Counted from the first letter of the stretch, positions 1 through 6,105 are shown. The stretch is 7,410 bases of DNA from Thermoanaerobacterales bacterium (GCA_012839145.1 DUNY01000231.1:1-7410); one strand, 5' to 3'. Notes: generated by a model not told the origin, from the letters alone. Program-made: numbers and translations.

Positions 1-33
1 AATTACCATGATGGCTTCTTGAAGCGGGTGCAG

Positions 34-63
34 GTTTTTAGCTTACCTATAAGGAATTGAAAC
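34..63 (+). repeat. CRISPR direct repeat, penultimate copy
   Basis: A 30-bp repeat unit, identical base for base to the copy at 100-129. It is preceded by at least 33 bp of spacer and followed by the 36-bp spacer at 64-99. Confidence 0.93.
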
Positions 64-99
64 GGGATTGTAGTGGAAATTACAGGTTCTTAATAGCCA

Positions 100-129
100 G
101 TTTTTAGCTTACCTATAAGGAATTGAAAC
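100..129 (+). repeat. CRISPR direct repeat, terminal copy
   Basis: The last recognisable 30-bp repeat. Unlike many terminal repeats it shows no degeneration against its neighbour. No further repeat is found at the expected distance (about 165-195), so the array ends here. Confidence 0.92.
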
Positions 130-393
130 TCTCCTCTCAGATTCCTCAACACTTTCAAGTCCTCCAAGCAAGAAAACTATAATGCCATTTACTGCTGAAT
201 GTTTTCAACCTGTTTCGTATGAAATTCAGTTTTGAAATTGAGCTAACCCTCCTGCAGGGTAGGAATCAAGTGATTTTATGCAAGATTGCAGGAACTCTTA
301 ATTTTATATTGAAATAAATAGCTGATAGCAAAAGAACTATATATTCACTCAAGTTATTATTGCACATCTCTTGAAAGAAGGAAGGAGGGTATT
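130..393. other. Intergenic region between CRISPR trailer and racemase gene
   Basis: No coding region is supported here. A small hairpin ACCCT-cctgc-AGGGT is visible at 246-260. Upstream of the racemase there is an AT-rich stretch with TTGAAA (309-314) and TATATT (340-345), but their 25-bp spacing is too long for a normal sigma-A promoter, so no promoter is called. The stretch ends with a strong Shine-Dalgarno sequence (GAAGGAGGG, 381-389) belonging to the racemase. Confidence 0.6.
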
Positions 394-1104
394 ATGAAGA
401 CAATAGGACTAATAGGCGGTATGAGTTGGGAATCATCTGTTTCTTATTATCAAATCATTAATGAAGAAATAAAGTTAAGATTAGGAGGTTTGCACTCCGC
501 AAAATGCATTCTATATAGTGTAGACTTTGAAGAAATTGAGGTATTACAAAGGAATCAAGAATGGAACAAAGCAGGGGATATTCTGAGTGAAGCTGCACGA
601 AGTCTTGAATTGGCGGGGGCAAATTTCATTATAATCTGTACAAATACAATGCATAAAGTAGCTGAACAAATACAGAGTAATACAGATATTCCGCTGTTAC
701 ATATTGCAGATGTAACAGCAGAAAAGGTCCTAGGCGAAGGGATTGAGACAATTGGTCTATTGGGGACACAATACACAATGGAGCAGGATTTTTACAAATC
801 GCGATTAGAAGCAAAAGATATCAAGGTACTAATACCTGAAAGAGACGACAGAGAGATAGTGAATAAAGTAATCTATCAGGAACTCTGTCTTGGTACAATT
901 AACCCAGATTCAAGGAAAGAATTTAAAAGAATTATTAAAGGGCTGATCCAGCAAGGGGCAGAAGGTGTTATTTTAGGATGTACGGAAATTGGTTTACTAG
1001 TAAGAAATGAAGATACAAGTGTTCCGCTTTTTGATACTACAAACATTCACGCAAAAGGCGCAGTTGATTATGCCCTCGCCAGTTCAGATCCGTCCAATCC
1101 ATAG
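394..1104 (+). CDS. ygeA: YgeA-type amino-acid racemase (Asp/Glu/hydantoin racemase superfamily)
   Basis: A 236-residue cytosolic, PLP-independent racemase. Family knowledge: two cysteines act as the acid/base pair that removes and returns the alpha proton, and YgeA-type enzymes have broad amino-acid specificity, supplying D-amino acids. Visible here are the N-terminal KTIGLIGGMSWESS motif (2-15), the first catalytic Cys82 in CTNTMHK, and the second, Cys196, in GCTEIGLL. LLGTQYTMEQDFY (122-134) and DTTNIHA (214-220) are further blocks I recall from E. coli YgeA, and the length fits that family. The ATG at 394 follows GAAGGAGGG by 4 nt. The last seven residues or so (SSDPSNP) extend past the point where the family normally ends and may be neutral read-through. 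The exact substrate cannot be read from the sequence; a dedicated aspartate racemase is the main alternative, but the YgeA signature is strong. It stands alone, with no close downstream partner. Confidence 0.92.
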   Translation: MKTIGLIGGMSWESSVSYYQIINEEIKLRLGGLHSAKCILYSVDFEEIEVLQRNQEWNKAGDILSEAARSLELAGANFIIICTNTMHKVAEQIQSNTDIPLLHIADVTAEKVLGEGIETIGLLGTQYTMEQDFYKSRLEAKDIKVLIPERDDREIVNKVIYQELCLGTINPDSRKEFKRIIKGLIQQGAEGVILGCTEIGLLVRNEDTSVPLFDTTNIHAKGAVDYALASSDPSNP

Positions 1105-1251
1105 AGCTGACTGTAGAACCCTTAACAGAGTATGTGATGAAGGTTCAAGGACTGTCGTTGAAAAGATTTGTTTTGAGGACTTGAAAGAACTATAAGAAGA
1201 GGCAACTAGGGTCAAGGGATCTTCAATGGGTTGGTCCATGTGTAAAATTTG

Positions 1252-1265
1252 TTTTCCTAGGAAAA
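1252..1265. repeat. Perfect 14-bp palindrome TTTTCCTAGGAAAA
   Basis: A perfect dyad with no central loop. It is unlikely to act as an RNA hairpin but has the form of a dimeric repressor or activator site. It lies about 50 bp upstream of the putative -10 element of the lipoprotein gene. A regulatory role is inference; AT-rich palindromes of this size also arise by chance. Confidence 0.35.
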
Positions 1266-1290
1266 AGAAATAAAAGATAATCACCCGTAT

Positions 1291-1319
1291 TTCCGTTTTT
1301 GACATAAGGCTGTGATAAT
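1291..1319 (+). promoter_or_regulatory. Candidate promoter of the beta-helix lipoprotein gene
   Basis: An extended -10 element, TG-T-GATAAT, sits at 1311-1319, with a weak -35 (TTCCGT, 1291-1296) 17 bp upstream. A perfect TTGACA at 1299-1304 is only 9 bp from this -10, and no good -10 is found 16-18 bp downstream of it, so the pairing is uncertain. The predicted start near 1326 would give a short leader before the AAAGGAG at 1346-1352. Confidence 0.35.
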
Positions 1320-1363
1320 GTGAGAAAGCCTCAAAATATCTTAACAAAGGAGTTATGTCATAT

Positions 1364-3169
1364 ATGATGAAAAGGGCAGCTATATTTTCAGTAATTCTAT
1401 TATTAATTACCGGAACATTTGTATTAACAGGTTGTGGTGACAATGTAGGTATTGTAGAAGATCCATATCAATATGATAAAGACCCGGGAAAAGAGGCAAT
1501 TAAGGTGGCTGAAGCTTTTAGGTTACATGTCAGCCTACCGGATCCTGAGACCGGTGAAATAATGGATGGATTTACCGTTGGAGATTTTCAGCGTCTTTTA
1601 TCTTACCCTCCTAGAGAAATGGTTCAATTAGTGGATTATTACAGTATAATTGAGCATAATCATTTGGCACCTTTTGATGTTATTACAGTTTCCAGCAAAC
1701 TACTAGACCTTATTTTTGAACAACAGGGCATTACGGATTATAAGTTTTATACTATCCCTGAATTGGTTTTTTTTGAAACCCCAATTAAATCAGGTGTTTC
1801 TTTAGTCTATTGGTCTGATTATTTACGTGGTATTCGTGGAACTGTCCATGCAATACCAAGTGGTGAAAATAAATTAGAACTGGAACCTGGAGAACTGTCC
1901 ATATTCGATATAGAATTGGTATTTTCTCCTCCCAAAGATGGACAAGGAGGTTTAAAACCGGAGAGGTTTGTTATTTTAGATTTTCCGGAATCATCATCAG
2001 ACCTATCTGATTTGCTATCAAATAACCTTGACAAGGAAGATGTAGATGCTAATGAGGATGACATATTCACAATAAAGACTGATGAACCTCAAATTGTCGT
2101 TCCTGATGATTACCCAACAATCCAAGAAGCGGTGATTGCAGCAGTAAATGGAGATACTATTATGGTAAAACCTGGCGAATATATCGAAAATATAACTATA
2201 AAAAGCAAAAACATCACCCTTTGCAGTCAAGACCCTTATGATGAGGATATAGTAAGTAACACTATTATCAGTGGTGGTGGAAATGGGCCTGTAATTACCA
2301 TAAATAGCGGCGAATCAATCATTGCCGGATTCACCATAAAAGGGGGAACAGGCGCTAAACATATGTATACTGAGAGGGAAGCATATATAACAAGAGCCCC
2401 TAGGGTAGGAGTTTTTGGCGGAGGAATATTAATTTTGAAAGACAGCTTTCCTGTAATTGCAAACAATATTATTAAAGAAAACATCATCTCCAGTGCAAAT
2501 GAAGACTTCCCGGGATGTGGAGGTGGAATAGCTGCTGTAGATTACTCATCACCTAAAATAATTGATAATGTAATTGAATATAATGAGGCCGATGTGGGAG
2601 GAGGGATTTATATAGCTGATGATTTTTCACCTTCTTTTACTTGGAGAGCAAATGCTTTAGCAGGGTTTAATAGTGTGATAAAATCAAATACCATAAAGAA
2701 CAATACCGCCAAATATGGCGGCGGTATTCAAGCTGTGTATAGTACACCCTCTATATTGGAAAATAAAATAATCGGAAATAAAGCTTTAATAGATGGTGGC
2801 GGCCTAAATCTAGGGGGCAACCACTCCCTTGGGGATGTTAATTTCTTTTCATACATAGACGGAAACCTGTCGAAGGTATTTAACAACCTTATCACTGAAA
2901 ACCGGGCTGAGTCAGGAGGGGGAGCAATAGCTGCATATCCGGGAACATTTGCATCTATCTACTATAATACTATAAAAAATAACGAAGCACGATTCGGTGG
3001 GGGTATCTACAGTGGTTCAATGGACTATGAAGCACAGCATCCGATTAACAATACTGCATTTTTTAACATAGCAAAAAATACCTTTGAAAGCAATCGTTCA
3101 GATGACGGCAGTGACGATATAAAAATTGAAAATGATTCTCATTTTATCATATTAGATAAAGAACTATAA
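1364..3169 (+). CDS. Exported lipoprotein with right-handed beta-helix (pectin-lyase-like) domain
   Basis: About 601 residues. A lipoprotein signal is clear: MMKR, a hydrophobic core, then the lipobox LTGC with Cys24 as the predicted lipidated residue, so the mature protein should be anchored on the outer face of the membrane. Residues about 25-205 form a domain I do not recognise, with no catalytic motif I can name. An acidic, Ser/Asp-rich linker follows (about 210-233). From about 244, DDYPTIQEAVIAAVNGDTI is the classic opening of NosD/DUF1565-type beta-helix proteins, followed by coils rich in N, I and V. Seven GGG(I/L/A) turns recur at residues 352, 386, 412, 452, 478, 518 and 545. Such domains bind or cleave polysaccharides, but no catalytic residues can be assigned. 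Start choice: AAAGGAG (1346-1352) is only 2 nt from an ATG at 1355 but 11 nt from 1364, which also starts directly at the signal peptide. The gene is monocistronic, with terminators downstream. Confidence 0.85.
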   Translation: MMKRAAIFSVILLLITGTFVLTGCGDNVGIVEDPYQYDKDPGKEAIKVAEAFRLHVSLPDPETGEIMDGFTVGDFQRLLSYPPREMVQLVDYYSIIEHNHLAPFDVITVSSKLLDLIFEQQGITDYKFYTIPELVFFETPIKSGVSLVYWSDYLRGIRGTVHAIPSGENKLELEPGELSIFDIELVFSPPKDGQGGLKPERFVILDFPESSSDLSDLLSNNLDKEDVDANEDDIFTIKTDEPQIVVPDDYPTIQEAVIAAVNGDTIMVKPGEYIENITIKSKNITLCSQDPYDEDIVSNTIISGGGNGPVITINSGESIIAGFTIKGGTGAKHMYTEREAYITRAPRVGVFGGGILILKDSFPVIANNIIKENIISSANEDFPGCGGGIAAVDYSSPKIIDNVIEYNEADVGGGIYIADDFSPSFTWRANALAGFNSVIKSNTIKNNTAKYGGGIQAVYSTPSILENKIIGNKALIDGGGLNLGGNHSLGDVNFFSYIDGNLSKVFNNLITENRAESGGGAIAAYPGTFASIYYNTIKNNEARFGGGIYSGSMDYEAQHPINNTAFFNIAKNTFESNRSDDGSDDIKIENDSHFIILDKEL

Positions 3170-3180
3170 CCTCGAGAATA

Positions 3181-3276
3181 TTTAATGCTATAGCGCCGTT
3201 GCACTTTGCCGTATTGAATCAAAGAGGTTTTAAGGTTATGGGGATAGACTCCTCAAAAAACTTGAGGCATTTTTAA
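3181..3276 (+). pseudogene. Truncated, internally deleted copy of the methyltransferase 5' region
   Basis: Bases 3181-3260 match two separate segments of the intact methyltransferase gene. 3181-3200 aligns with 4621-4640 (2 mismatches), and 3201-3260 aligns with 4759-4820 (2 mismatches and one 2-nt gap). The intervening 118 bp of the parent are missing. In the parent this segment is bounded by two CCGGT repeats (4636-4640 and 4754-4758), and the remnant has CCGTT at the junction, as expected for deletion between short direct repeats plus one substitution. The 118-bp and 2-bp losses sum to 120, so the parental frame is kept: FNAIAP, then VLNQRGFKV and GIDSSKN, ending at a TAA (3274-3276). There is no start codon, ribosome binding site or SAM-binding GCGTG motif, so this is a remnant and not a gene. 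Similarity stops abruptly at both ends. Confidence 0.88.
3251..3274 (+). terminator. Possible intrinsic terminator after the lipoprotein gene
   Basis: A stem CCTCAA (3251-3256) / TTGAGG (3262-3267) with loop AAAAC is followed by CA and a short T run (3270-3274). The stem is only 6 bp and moderately stable. Its left arm lies inside the duplicated methyltransferase segment and its right arm in unrelated sequence just beyond the breakpoint. It could end transcription from the lipoprotein gene, with the stronger terminator 70 bp downstream as backup. Confidence 0.4.
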
Positions 3277-3344
3277 AGCACCTTCCTGCCAATTGCTACC
3301 GGGCGCGAAAGTCGCTATCCTAGCGCAGGATTTATATAAAAATA

Positions 3345-3380
3345 CACAGGCTGTTGGGTACAACGGCCTGTGCGTTTTTT
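3345..3380 (+). terminator. Strong Rho-independent terminator
   Basis: A 12-bp stem, CACAGGCTGTTG (3345-3356) / CAACGGCCTGTG (3361-3372), with one T-G wobble and a GGTA tetraloop, is followed by CG and six T residues. It is the best terminator in the window. It closes the lipoprotein transcription unit and isolates it from the exoA group. The A-rich stretch on the other side (3338-3342) could give weak activity in the reverse direction. Confidence 0.88.
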
Positions 3381-3623
3381 ATTGGGAGTCGTTAAGTTAA
3401 ACAATCATCTGCCTCCTGATCAATTACATATATAAGTTGTTGTGGCAAAGCAAGAGCCGTCGGATTTAGCTCGATTTCACTTTACTAAGATTATTTAAAT
3501 AATTATTGGTATGAAAAATATAGCCTGGCGAAAAAAGGTTAAGGCGGTTACTTAAACTTAGGCGGGACATGAGACATCGTTTTGTTTTTGAATATCGAAA
3601 CAAAGTGCAGACTTATTAAAAGT
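3381..3623. other. Non-coding stretch upstream of the exoA promoters
   Basis: No coding region or RNA gene is recognised on either strand. It contains a perfect AT-only palindrome, ATTATTTAAATAAT (3490-3503), and a weak TTTGTTT/AAACAAA inverted pair (about 3581-3604). On the minus strand an AGGAGG is followed by an ATG, but the frame stops after three codons. Together with the methyltransferase remnant to its left, this has the look of a region that has lost genes. Confidence 0.5.
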
Positions 3624-3653
3624 ATGCCAGTAACAAGCCAGAATTGTTATAAT
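3624..3653 (+). promoter_or_regulatory. Candidate distal promoter of the exoA group
   Basis: The extended -10 TG-T-TATAAT (3645-3653) is a perfect consensus hexamer with the TGn extension. ATGCCA (3624-3629) serves as a -35 matching 4 of 6 with an 18-bp spacer. Start of transcription is predicted near 3660. Confidence 0.5.
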
Positions 3654-3666
3654 GATGATTTTGCTG

Positions 3667-3694
3667 TTGTTTTACTTAATTTGTAATGTATAAT
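3667..3694 (+). promoter_or_regulatory. Candidate proximal promoter of the exoA group
   Basis: A perfect TATAAT at 3689-3694 has TTGTTT (3667-3672) as a weak -35 at 16-bp spacing. Start of transcription would be near 3701, leaving a leader of about 110 nt before exoA that contains the unused Shine-Dalgarno sequence at 3752-3758. Confidence 0.42.
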
Positions 3695-3751
3695 AGATAT
3701 TGTTAACATGATAAGTGGATTACTTTTTACTATGTATATAAACATAAAATT

Positions 3752-3758
3752 GAGGAGG
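3752..3758 (+). promoter_or_regulatory. Orphan Shine-Dalgarno sequence GAGGAGG
   Basis: A near-perfect ribosome binding site with no ATG, GTG or TTG at the usual distance. Eight bases downstream is TTA (3767), followed in the exoA frame by codons for KRLFIILAI, which resembles the beginning of a signal peptide. The exoA start itself is about 50 bp away with its own binding site. This may be the 5' relic of a lost gene, or a start codon changed from TTG to TTA. Confidence 0.5.
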
Positions 3759-3811
3759 TTTCACTCTTAAAAAGATTATTTATAATTTTGGCAATAGAAA
3801 GGGGTCTCATG

Positions 3812-4564
3812 ATGAAATTAGTTTCTTGGAATGTCAACGGCCTTAGGGCTTGCTTAAATAAGGGGTTTTTAGAATACTTCAAAGATGTAGATGCGGATAT
3901 CTTCTCCATTCAAGAAACAAAACTACAAGAGGGTCAAGTGGAGCTTGACTTGGAGGGATATGAACAGTATTGGAACTACGCGACTAAAAAAGGTTATTCG
4001 GGAACGGCTGTCTTTACTAAACATACCCCCTTGTCGGTTACATATGGGATAGGGATAGAAGAGCATGATCAAGAGGGAAGATTGATAACTTTAGAATTCG
4101 AGGATTTTTACCTTGTAAATGTGTACACGCCCAATTCCCAAAGAGGATTGACACGGCTGAATTATAGAATGGAGTGGGAGGATGCCTTCCGGAACTATTT
4201 ACTGCAACTGGATGCAAAAAAGCCTGTAATTAGCTGTGGAGATAAGAATGTGGCTCATAAGGAAATAGATTTGAAAAACCCTAAAAACAATAGAAAAAAC
4301 GCAGGCTTTACCGATGAAGAGCGGCAAAAGATGACGGAACTCTTAGGGGCGGGCTTTGTGGACAGTTTTAGGTATCTATATCCGGATAAAGAGGGTGCCT
4401 ATACCTGGTGGTCCTATATGTTCAAAGCCCGAGAACGTAATATCGGTTGGAGAATTGACTATTTTATCGTGTCTGAAAGATTTAAGGAGAATATCTTGGA
4501 TTCGAAGATAGATTCCCATGTGTTGGGCAGCGACCACTGCCCGGTAGTGTTGGAAATACAATAG
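3812..4564 (+). CDS. exoA: Exodeoxyribonuclease III / AP endonuclease (ExoA, Xth family)
   Basis: A 250-residue cytosolic DNA-repair enzyme of the exonuclease-endonuclease-phosphatase fold. Family function: it cleaves the backbone 5' of abasic sites in base-excision repair and trims 3' blocked ends with Mg2+. The motifs are all present in order: SWNVNGLRA (5-13), IQETKL with metal ligand Glu35, NVYTPNSQ (103-110) with Tyr105, GDKN with Asp144/Asn146, VAHKEIDL, GFTDEER, YTWWSY, GWRIDYF, and SDHCPV with Asp241/His242. The length is normal for ExoA. Lys145 stands where F, L or M is more usual (GDxN), next to but not among the catalytic residues. ATG 3812 is chosen because family members start MKLVSWN and it lies 7 nt after AAAGGGG (3798-3804); ATG 3809 or an in-frame TTG at 3788 are alternatives. 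It heads the four-gene run, 32 bp before the methyltransferase. Confidence 0.95.
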   Translation: MKLVSWNVNGLRACLNKGFLEYFKDVDADIFSIQETKLQEGQVELDLEGYEQYWNYATKKGYSGTAVFTKHTPLSVTYGIGIEEHDQEGRLITLEFEDFYLVNVYTPNSQRGLTRLNYRMEWEDAFRNYLLQLDAKKPVISCGDKNVAHKEIDLKNPKNNRKNAGFTDEERQKMTELLGAGFVDSFRYLYPDKEGAYTWWSYMFKARERNIGWRIDYFIVSERFKENILDSKIDSHVLGSDHCPVVLEIQ

Positions 4565-4596
4565 TGATTAACTCTAGGGCGGAAAGGGTGGACTGA

Positions 4597-5196
4597 GTGG
4601 AGCCAAAGGTTAGCAAAGTCTTTAATGCCATAGCGCCGGTTTATAATCTGTTTTTTAATATGCAGGTGAAGTATTTTGGGACAATCCTTGATAGAGTTGA
4701 GACTGTAATTGATATATCCCAATATCAAAGTATAATCGATGTAGGTTGTGGAACCGGTGCACTTTGCCGTGTATTGAATCAAAGAGGTTTTAAGGTTACA
4801 GGGATAGACTCCTCAAAAAATATGATAAAGATAGCCAAAAAAAGGCTAATGAGTTCTGATATAAAGCTGCACCAGGCCAATGCCTTGGAACGCACCCCTT
4901 TTCCCGACAAAAGCTTTGATATGGCAATATCCTCCTATACTGTCCATGGTCTGAACGAATCCGACCGTCGAAAACTCTATACTGAGATGAACAGGCTTGC
5001 GAAACATCAGGTGATTTTTCATGATTATAACCAAAATAGAGCTTTTTATATAAGTATAGCTGAATGGTTAGAAGGCGGAAATTATTTTAACTTTATCAAA
5101 AGGGCTAAGATGGAAATAGCTGAGAGCTTTAAAGAAGTAAAAGTATTTGATGTGGACCGGCGAGCCGCGTGGTATATATGTACACCTTATTCTTAA
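4597..5196 (+). CDS. Class I SAM-dependent methyltransferase, substrate unknown
   Basis: A 199-residue cytosolic enzyme with a Rossmann-type SAM-binding core. Motif I is IIDVGCGTGALC (46-57), the acidic end of the second strand is Asp71 in VTGIDSSKNMIKIAKKRL, and the adenine-side region is QANALERTPFPDKSFDMAISS (93-113). This is the Methyltransf_11 (UbiE/COQ5-like) arrangement. The C-terminal third (WLEGGNYFNFIKRAK, then FDVDRRAAWYIC) is probably a small cap that shapes the substrate site. I cannot say what is methylated. The GTG start at 4597 lies 6 nt after AAAGGGTGG. It is sandwiched between exoA (32 bp) and the EamA transporter (28 bp) and probably cotranscribed. A rearranged partial copy of its 5' region lies at 3181-3276. 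Confidence 0.88.
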   Translation: MEPKVSKVFNAIAPVYNLFFNMQVKYFGTILDRVETVIDISQYQSIIDVGCGTGALCRVLNQRGFKVTGIDSSKNMIKIAKKRLMSSDIKLHQANALERTPFPDKSFDMAISSYTVHGLNESDRRKLYTEMNRLAKHQVIFHDYNQNRAFYISIAEWLEGGNYFNFIKRAKMEIAESFKEVKVFDVDRRAAWYICTPYS

Positions 5197-5224
5197 AAAA
5201 TTTAAAATGTGAGGGGGCAGCAGA

Positions 5225-6082
5225 GTGAAGGGAAAGCTTGAGATGATCACAGCCATGCTTATTTTTGGGAGCATCGGGGTTTTTGTAAGAAACATAGATT
5301 TACCTTCATTGGAAATTGCATTTCTTAGGGCAACAATCGGTGGGCTGTTTTTAATTTGTACAGGTTTTTTAATAAAACACAAAATTTCCATCAAAGCCAT
5401 AAAGGGAAATGCATTGTTTCTGATTTTATCCGGTGGGGCCCTTGGACTTAATTGGGTATGCTTATTTCAAGCCTATAAATACTCTACCGTATCCCTTGCA
5501 ACAATTAGTTACTACTTTGCCCCTGTATTCATAATGATGCTCTCCCCCATAGTGCTAAAAGAGAAACTTACTAAGGCGAAAGTCGCATGTATTGTTATAG
5601 CTATGCTGGGGTTGCTTTTAATACTAAACATGGGAGATACGGGCCTGGATACCTCTTATAATCATGCAAAGGGCATAAGTTACGGCCTTTTAGGGGCAGC
5701 CCTGTATGCCGGCGTGGTACTGATGAATAAGTTTATCAAGGATTTATCAGGTTTTAATACCAGTATGATTCAACTTAACATATCAGCTCTGGTTCTTTTA
5801 TTGACTATTCTGTACCAAGGCAATAACAATTTTGGCGGAATTGGGTTAAAATCCGTCTTTTTAATTCTTTTGCTGGGTATCCTCCACACAGGTATTGCAT
5901 ATTTTTTATACTTTACTGCCGTCAAACAGCTAAAAGGACAATCCATAGCAATCTTAAGCTACATTGATCCCATTTCAGCATTGGTGTTTTCGTATGCTTT
6001 TTTGCAGGAAACCATGACCTTTGCACAAATCATGGGAGGGGTCTTTATCTTAGGGGCGGCTTTTTTTAGTGAACTAACATGA
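5225..6082 (+). CDS. EamA/DMT-family permease (drug/metabolite transporter superfamily)
   Basis: A 285-residue integral membrane protein with the ten-helix layout of two EamA repeats (about 5-134 and 150-282). Helices are visible near 5-23, 33-51, 63-81, 88-111, 118-136, 150-170, 179-197, 208-230, 240-261 and 267-283. Typical EamA features are FLRATIGGLF in helix 2, YYFAPVFIMMLSPIVLKEKL at the end of helix 4, and the matching SYIDPISALVFSYAFLQETM near the C-terminus. Family members export amino acids, nucleosides or toxic metabolites by proton antiport; the substrate here cannot be deduced. The GTG start at 5225 is 7 nt after GAGGGGG (5211-5217). Co-location with a small-molecule-type methyltransferase could mean modification followed by export of a metabolite, but exoA and the phosphoesterase do not strengthen that idea. 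Confidence 0.92.
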   Translation: MKGKLEMITAMLIFGSIGVFVRNIDLPSLEIAFLRATIGGLFLICTGFLIKHKISIKAIKGNALFLILSGGALGLNWVCLFQAYKYSTVSLATISYYFAPVFIMMLSPIVLKEKLTKAKVACIVIAMLGLLLILNMGDTGLDTSYNHAKGISYGLLGAALYAGVVLMNKFIKDLSGFNTSMIQLNISALVLLLTILYQGNNNFGGIGLKSVFLILLLGILHTGIAYFLYFTAVKQLKGQSIAILSYIDPISALVFSYAFLQETMTFAQIMGGVFILGAAFFSELT

Positions 6083-6105
6083 AACACCGTTACATAATAT
6101 ACATA

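Larger units (their letters stand above)
1..129 (+). CRISPR. Trailer end of a CRISPR array (type I-B-like repeat), partial
   Basis: Two perfectly identical 30-bp repeats lie at 34-63 and 100-129. They begin GTTTTTAGC and end GGAATTGAAAC, and are separated by a unique 36-bp spacer (64-99). The 33 bases before the first repeat are the end of another spacer cut by the window edge, so the array continues to the left. The repeat ends in ATTGAAAC, the 8-nt crRNA 5' handle typical of Firmicute and archaeal type I-B systems. That sets the transcription direction as left to right and puts the leader outside the window, so position 129 is the oldest, trailer end. I infer the subtype from the repeat only, as no cas gene is visible. 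Neither spacer has an obvious match elsewhere in this window. Confidence 0.93.
1105..1354. other. Intergenic region between racemase and lipoprotein genes
   Basis: About 250 bp with no supported gene. Two short frames stay open past the racemase stop (to about 1185-1195), but neither has its own ribosome binding site or start, so they are not called. There is no convincing intrinsic terminator for the racemase. GGGTCAAGGGATC (1209-1221) and GGTCC (1233-1237) resemble the GGTC/GGACC-rich extragenic repeats common in Clostridia, but no second copy is in the window. The 3' part carries a palindrome and the likely lipoprotein promoter, listed separately. Confidence 0.5.

Noticed and set aside
152..164. 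A 13-bp inverted match (CTTTCAAGTCCTC) between the CRISPR flank and 1175-1187
   Set aside because: One such 13-mer is expected by chance about once in a few windows of this size; flanking similarity is weak and there is no sign of a shared element.
201..230. Possible degenerate CRISPR repeat (starts GTTTT, contains GAAATT)
   Set aside because: Only about half the positions match the 30-bp repeat, and it is not at the spacing expected after the last repeat (about 165-195), so it is best explained by chance.
1007..1195. Short + strand frame overlapping the racemase end
   Set aside because: No ribosome binding site, mostly inside the racemase in another frame, and no recognisable protein features.
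1084..1443. 119-residue minus-strand frame across the racemase-lipoprotein gap
   Set aside because: It overlaps two real genes antisense, has no Shine-Dalgarno, and its composition matches AT-rich non-coding translation.
3313..3325. CGCTA-TCC-TAGCG hairpin before the strong terminator, considered as part of a riboswitch or T-box
   Set aside because: No conserved riboswitch or T-box motif could be recognised and no gene follows closely; a 5-bp stem alone is not evidence.
3490..3503. ATTATTTAAATAAT palindrome as a protein-binding site
   Set aside because: A pure AT palindrome in an AT-rich intergenic region is expected by chance, and it is not positioned next to a promoter.
3708..3770. Possible 20-codon leader peptide upstream of exoA (ATG 3708 to TAA 3768-3770)
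   Set aside because: No ribosome binding site precedes it, and the sequence shows no attenuation-type codon run or hairpin linkage.
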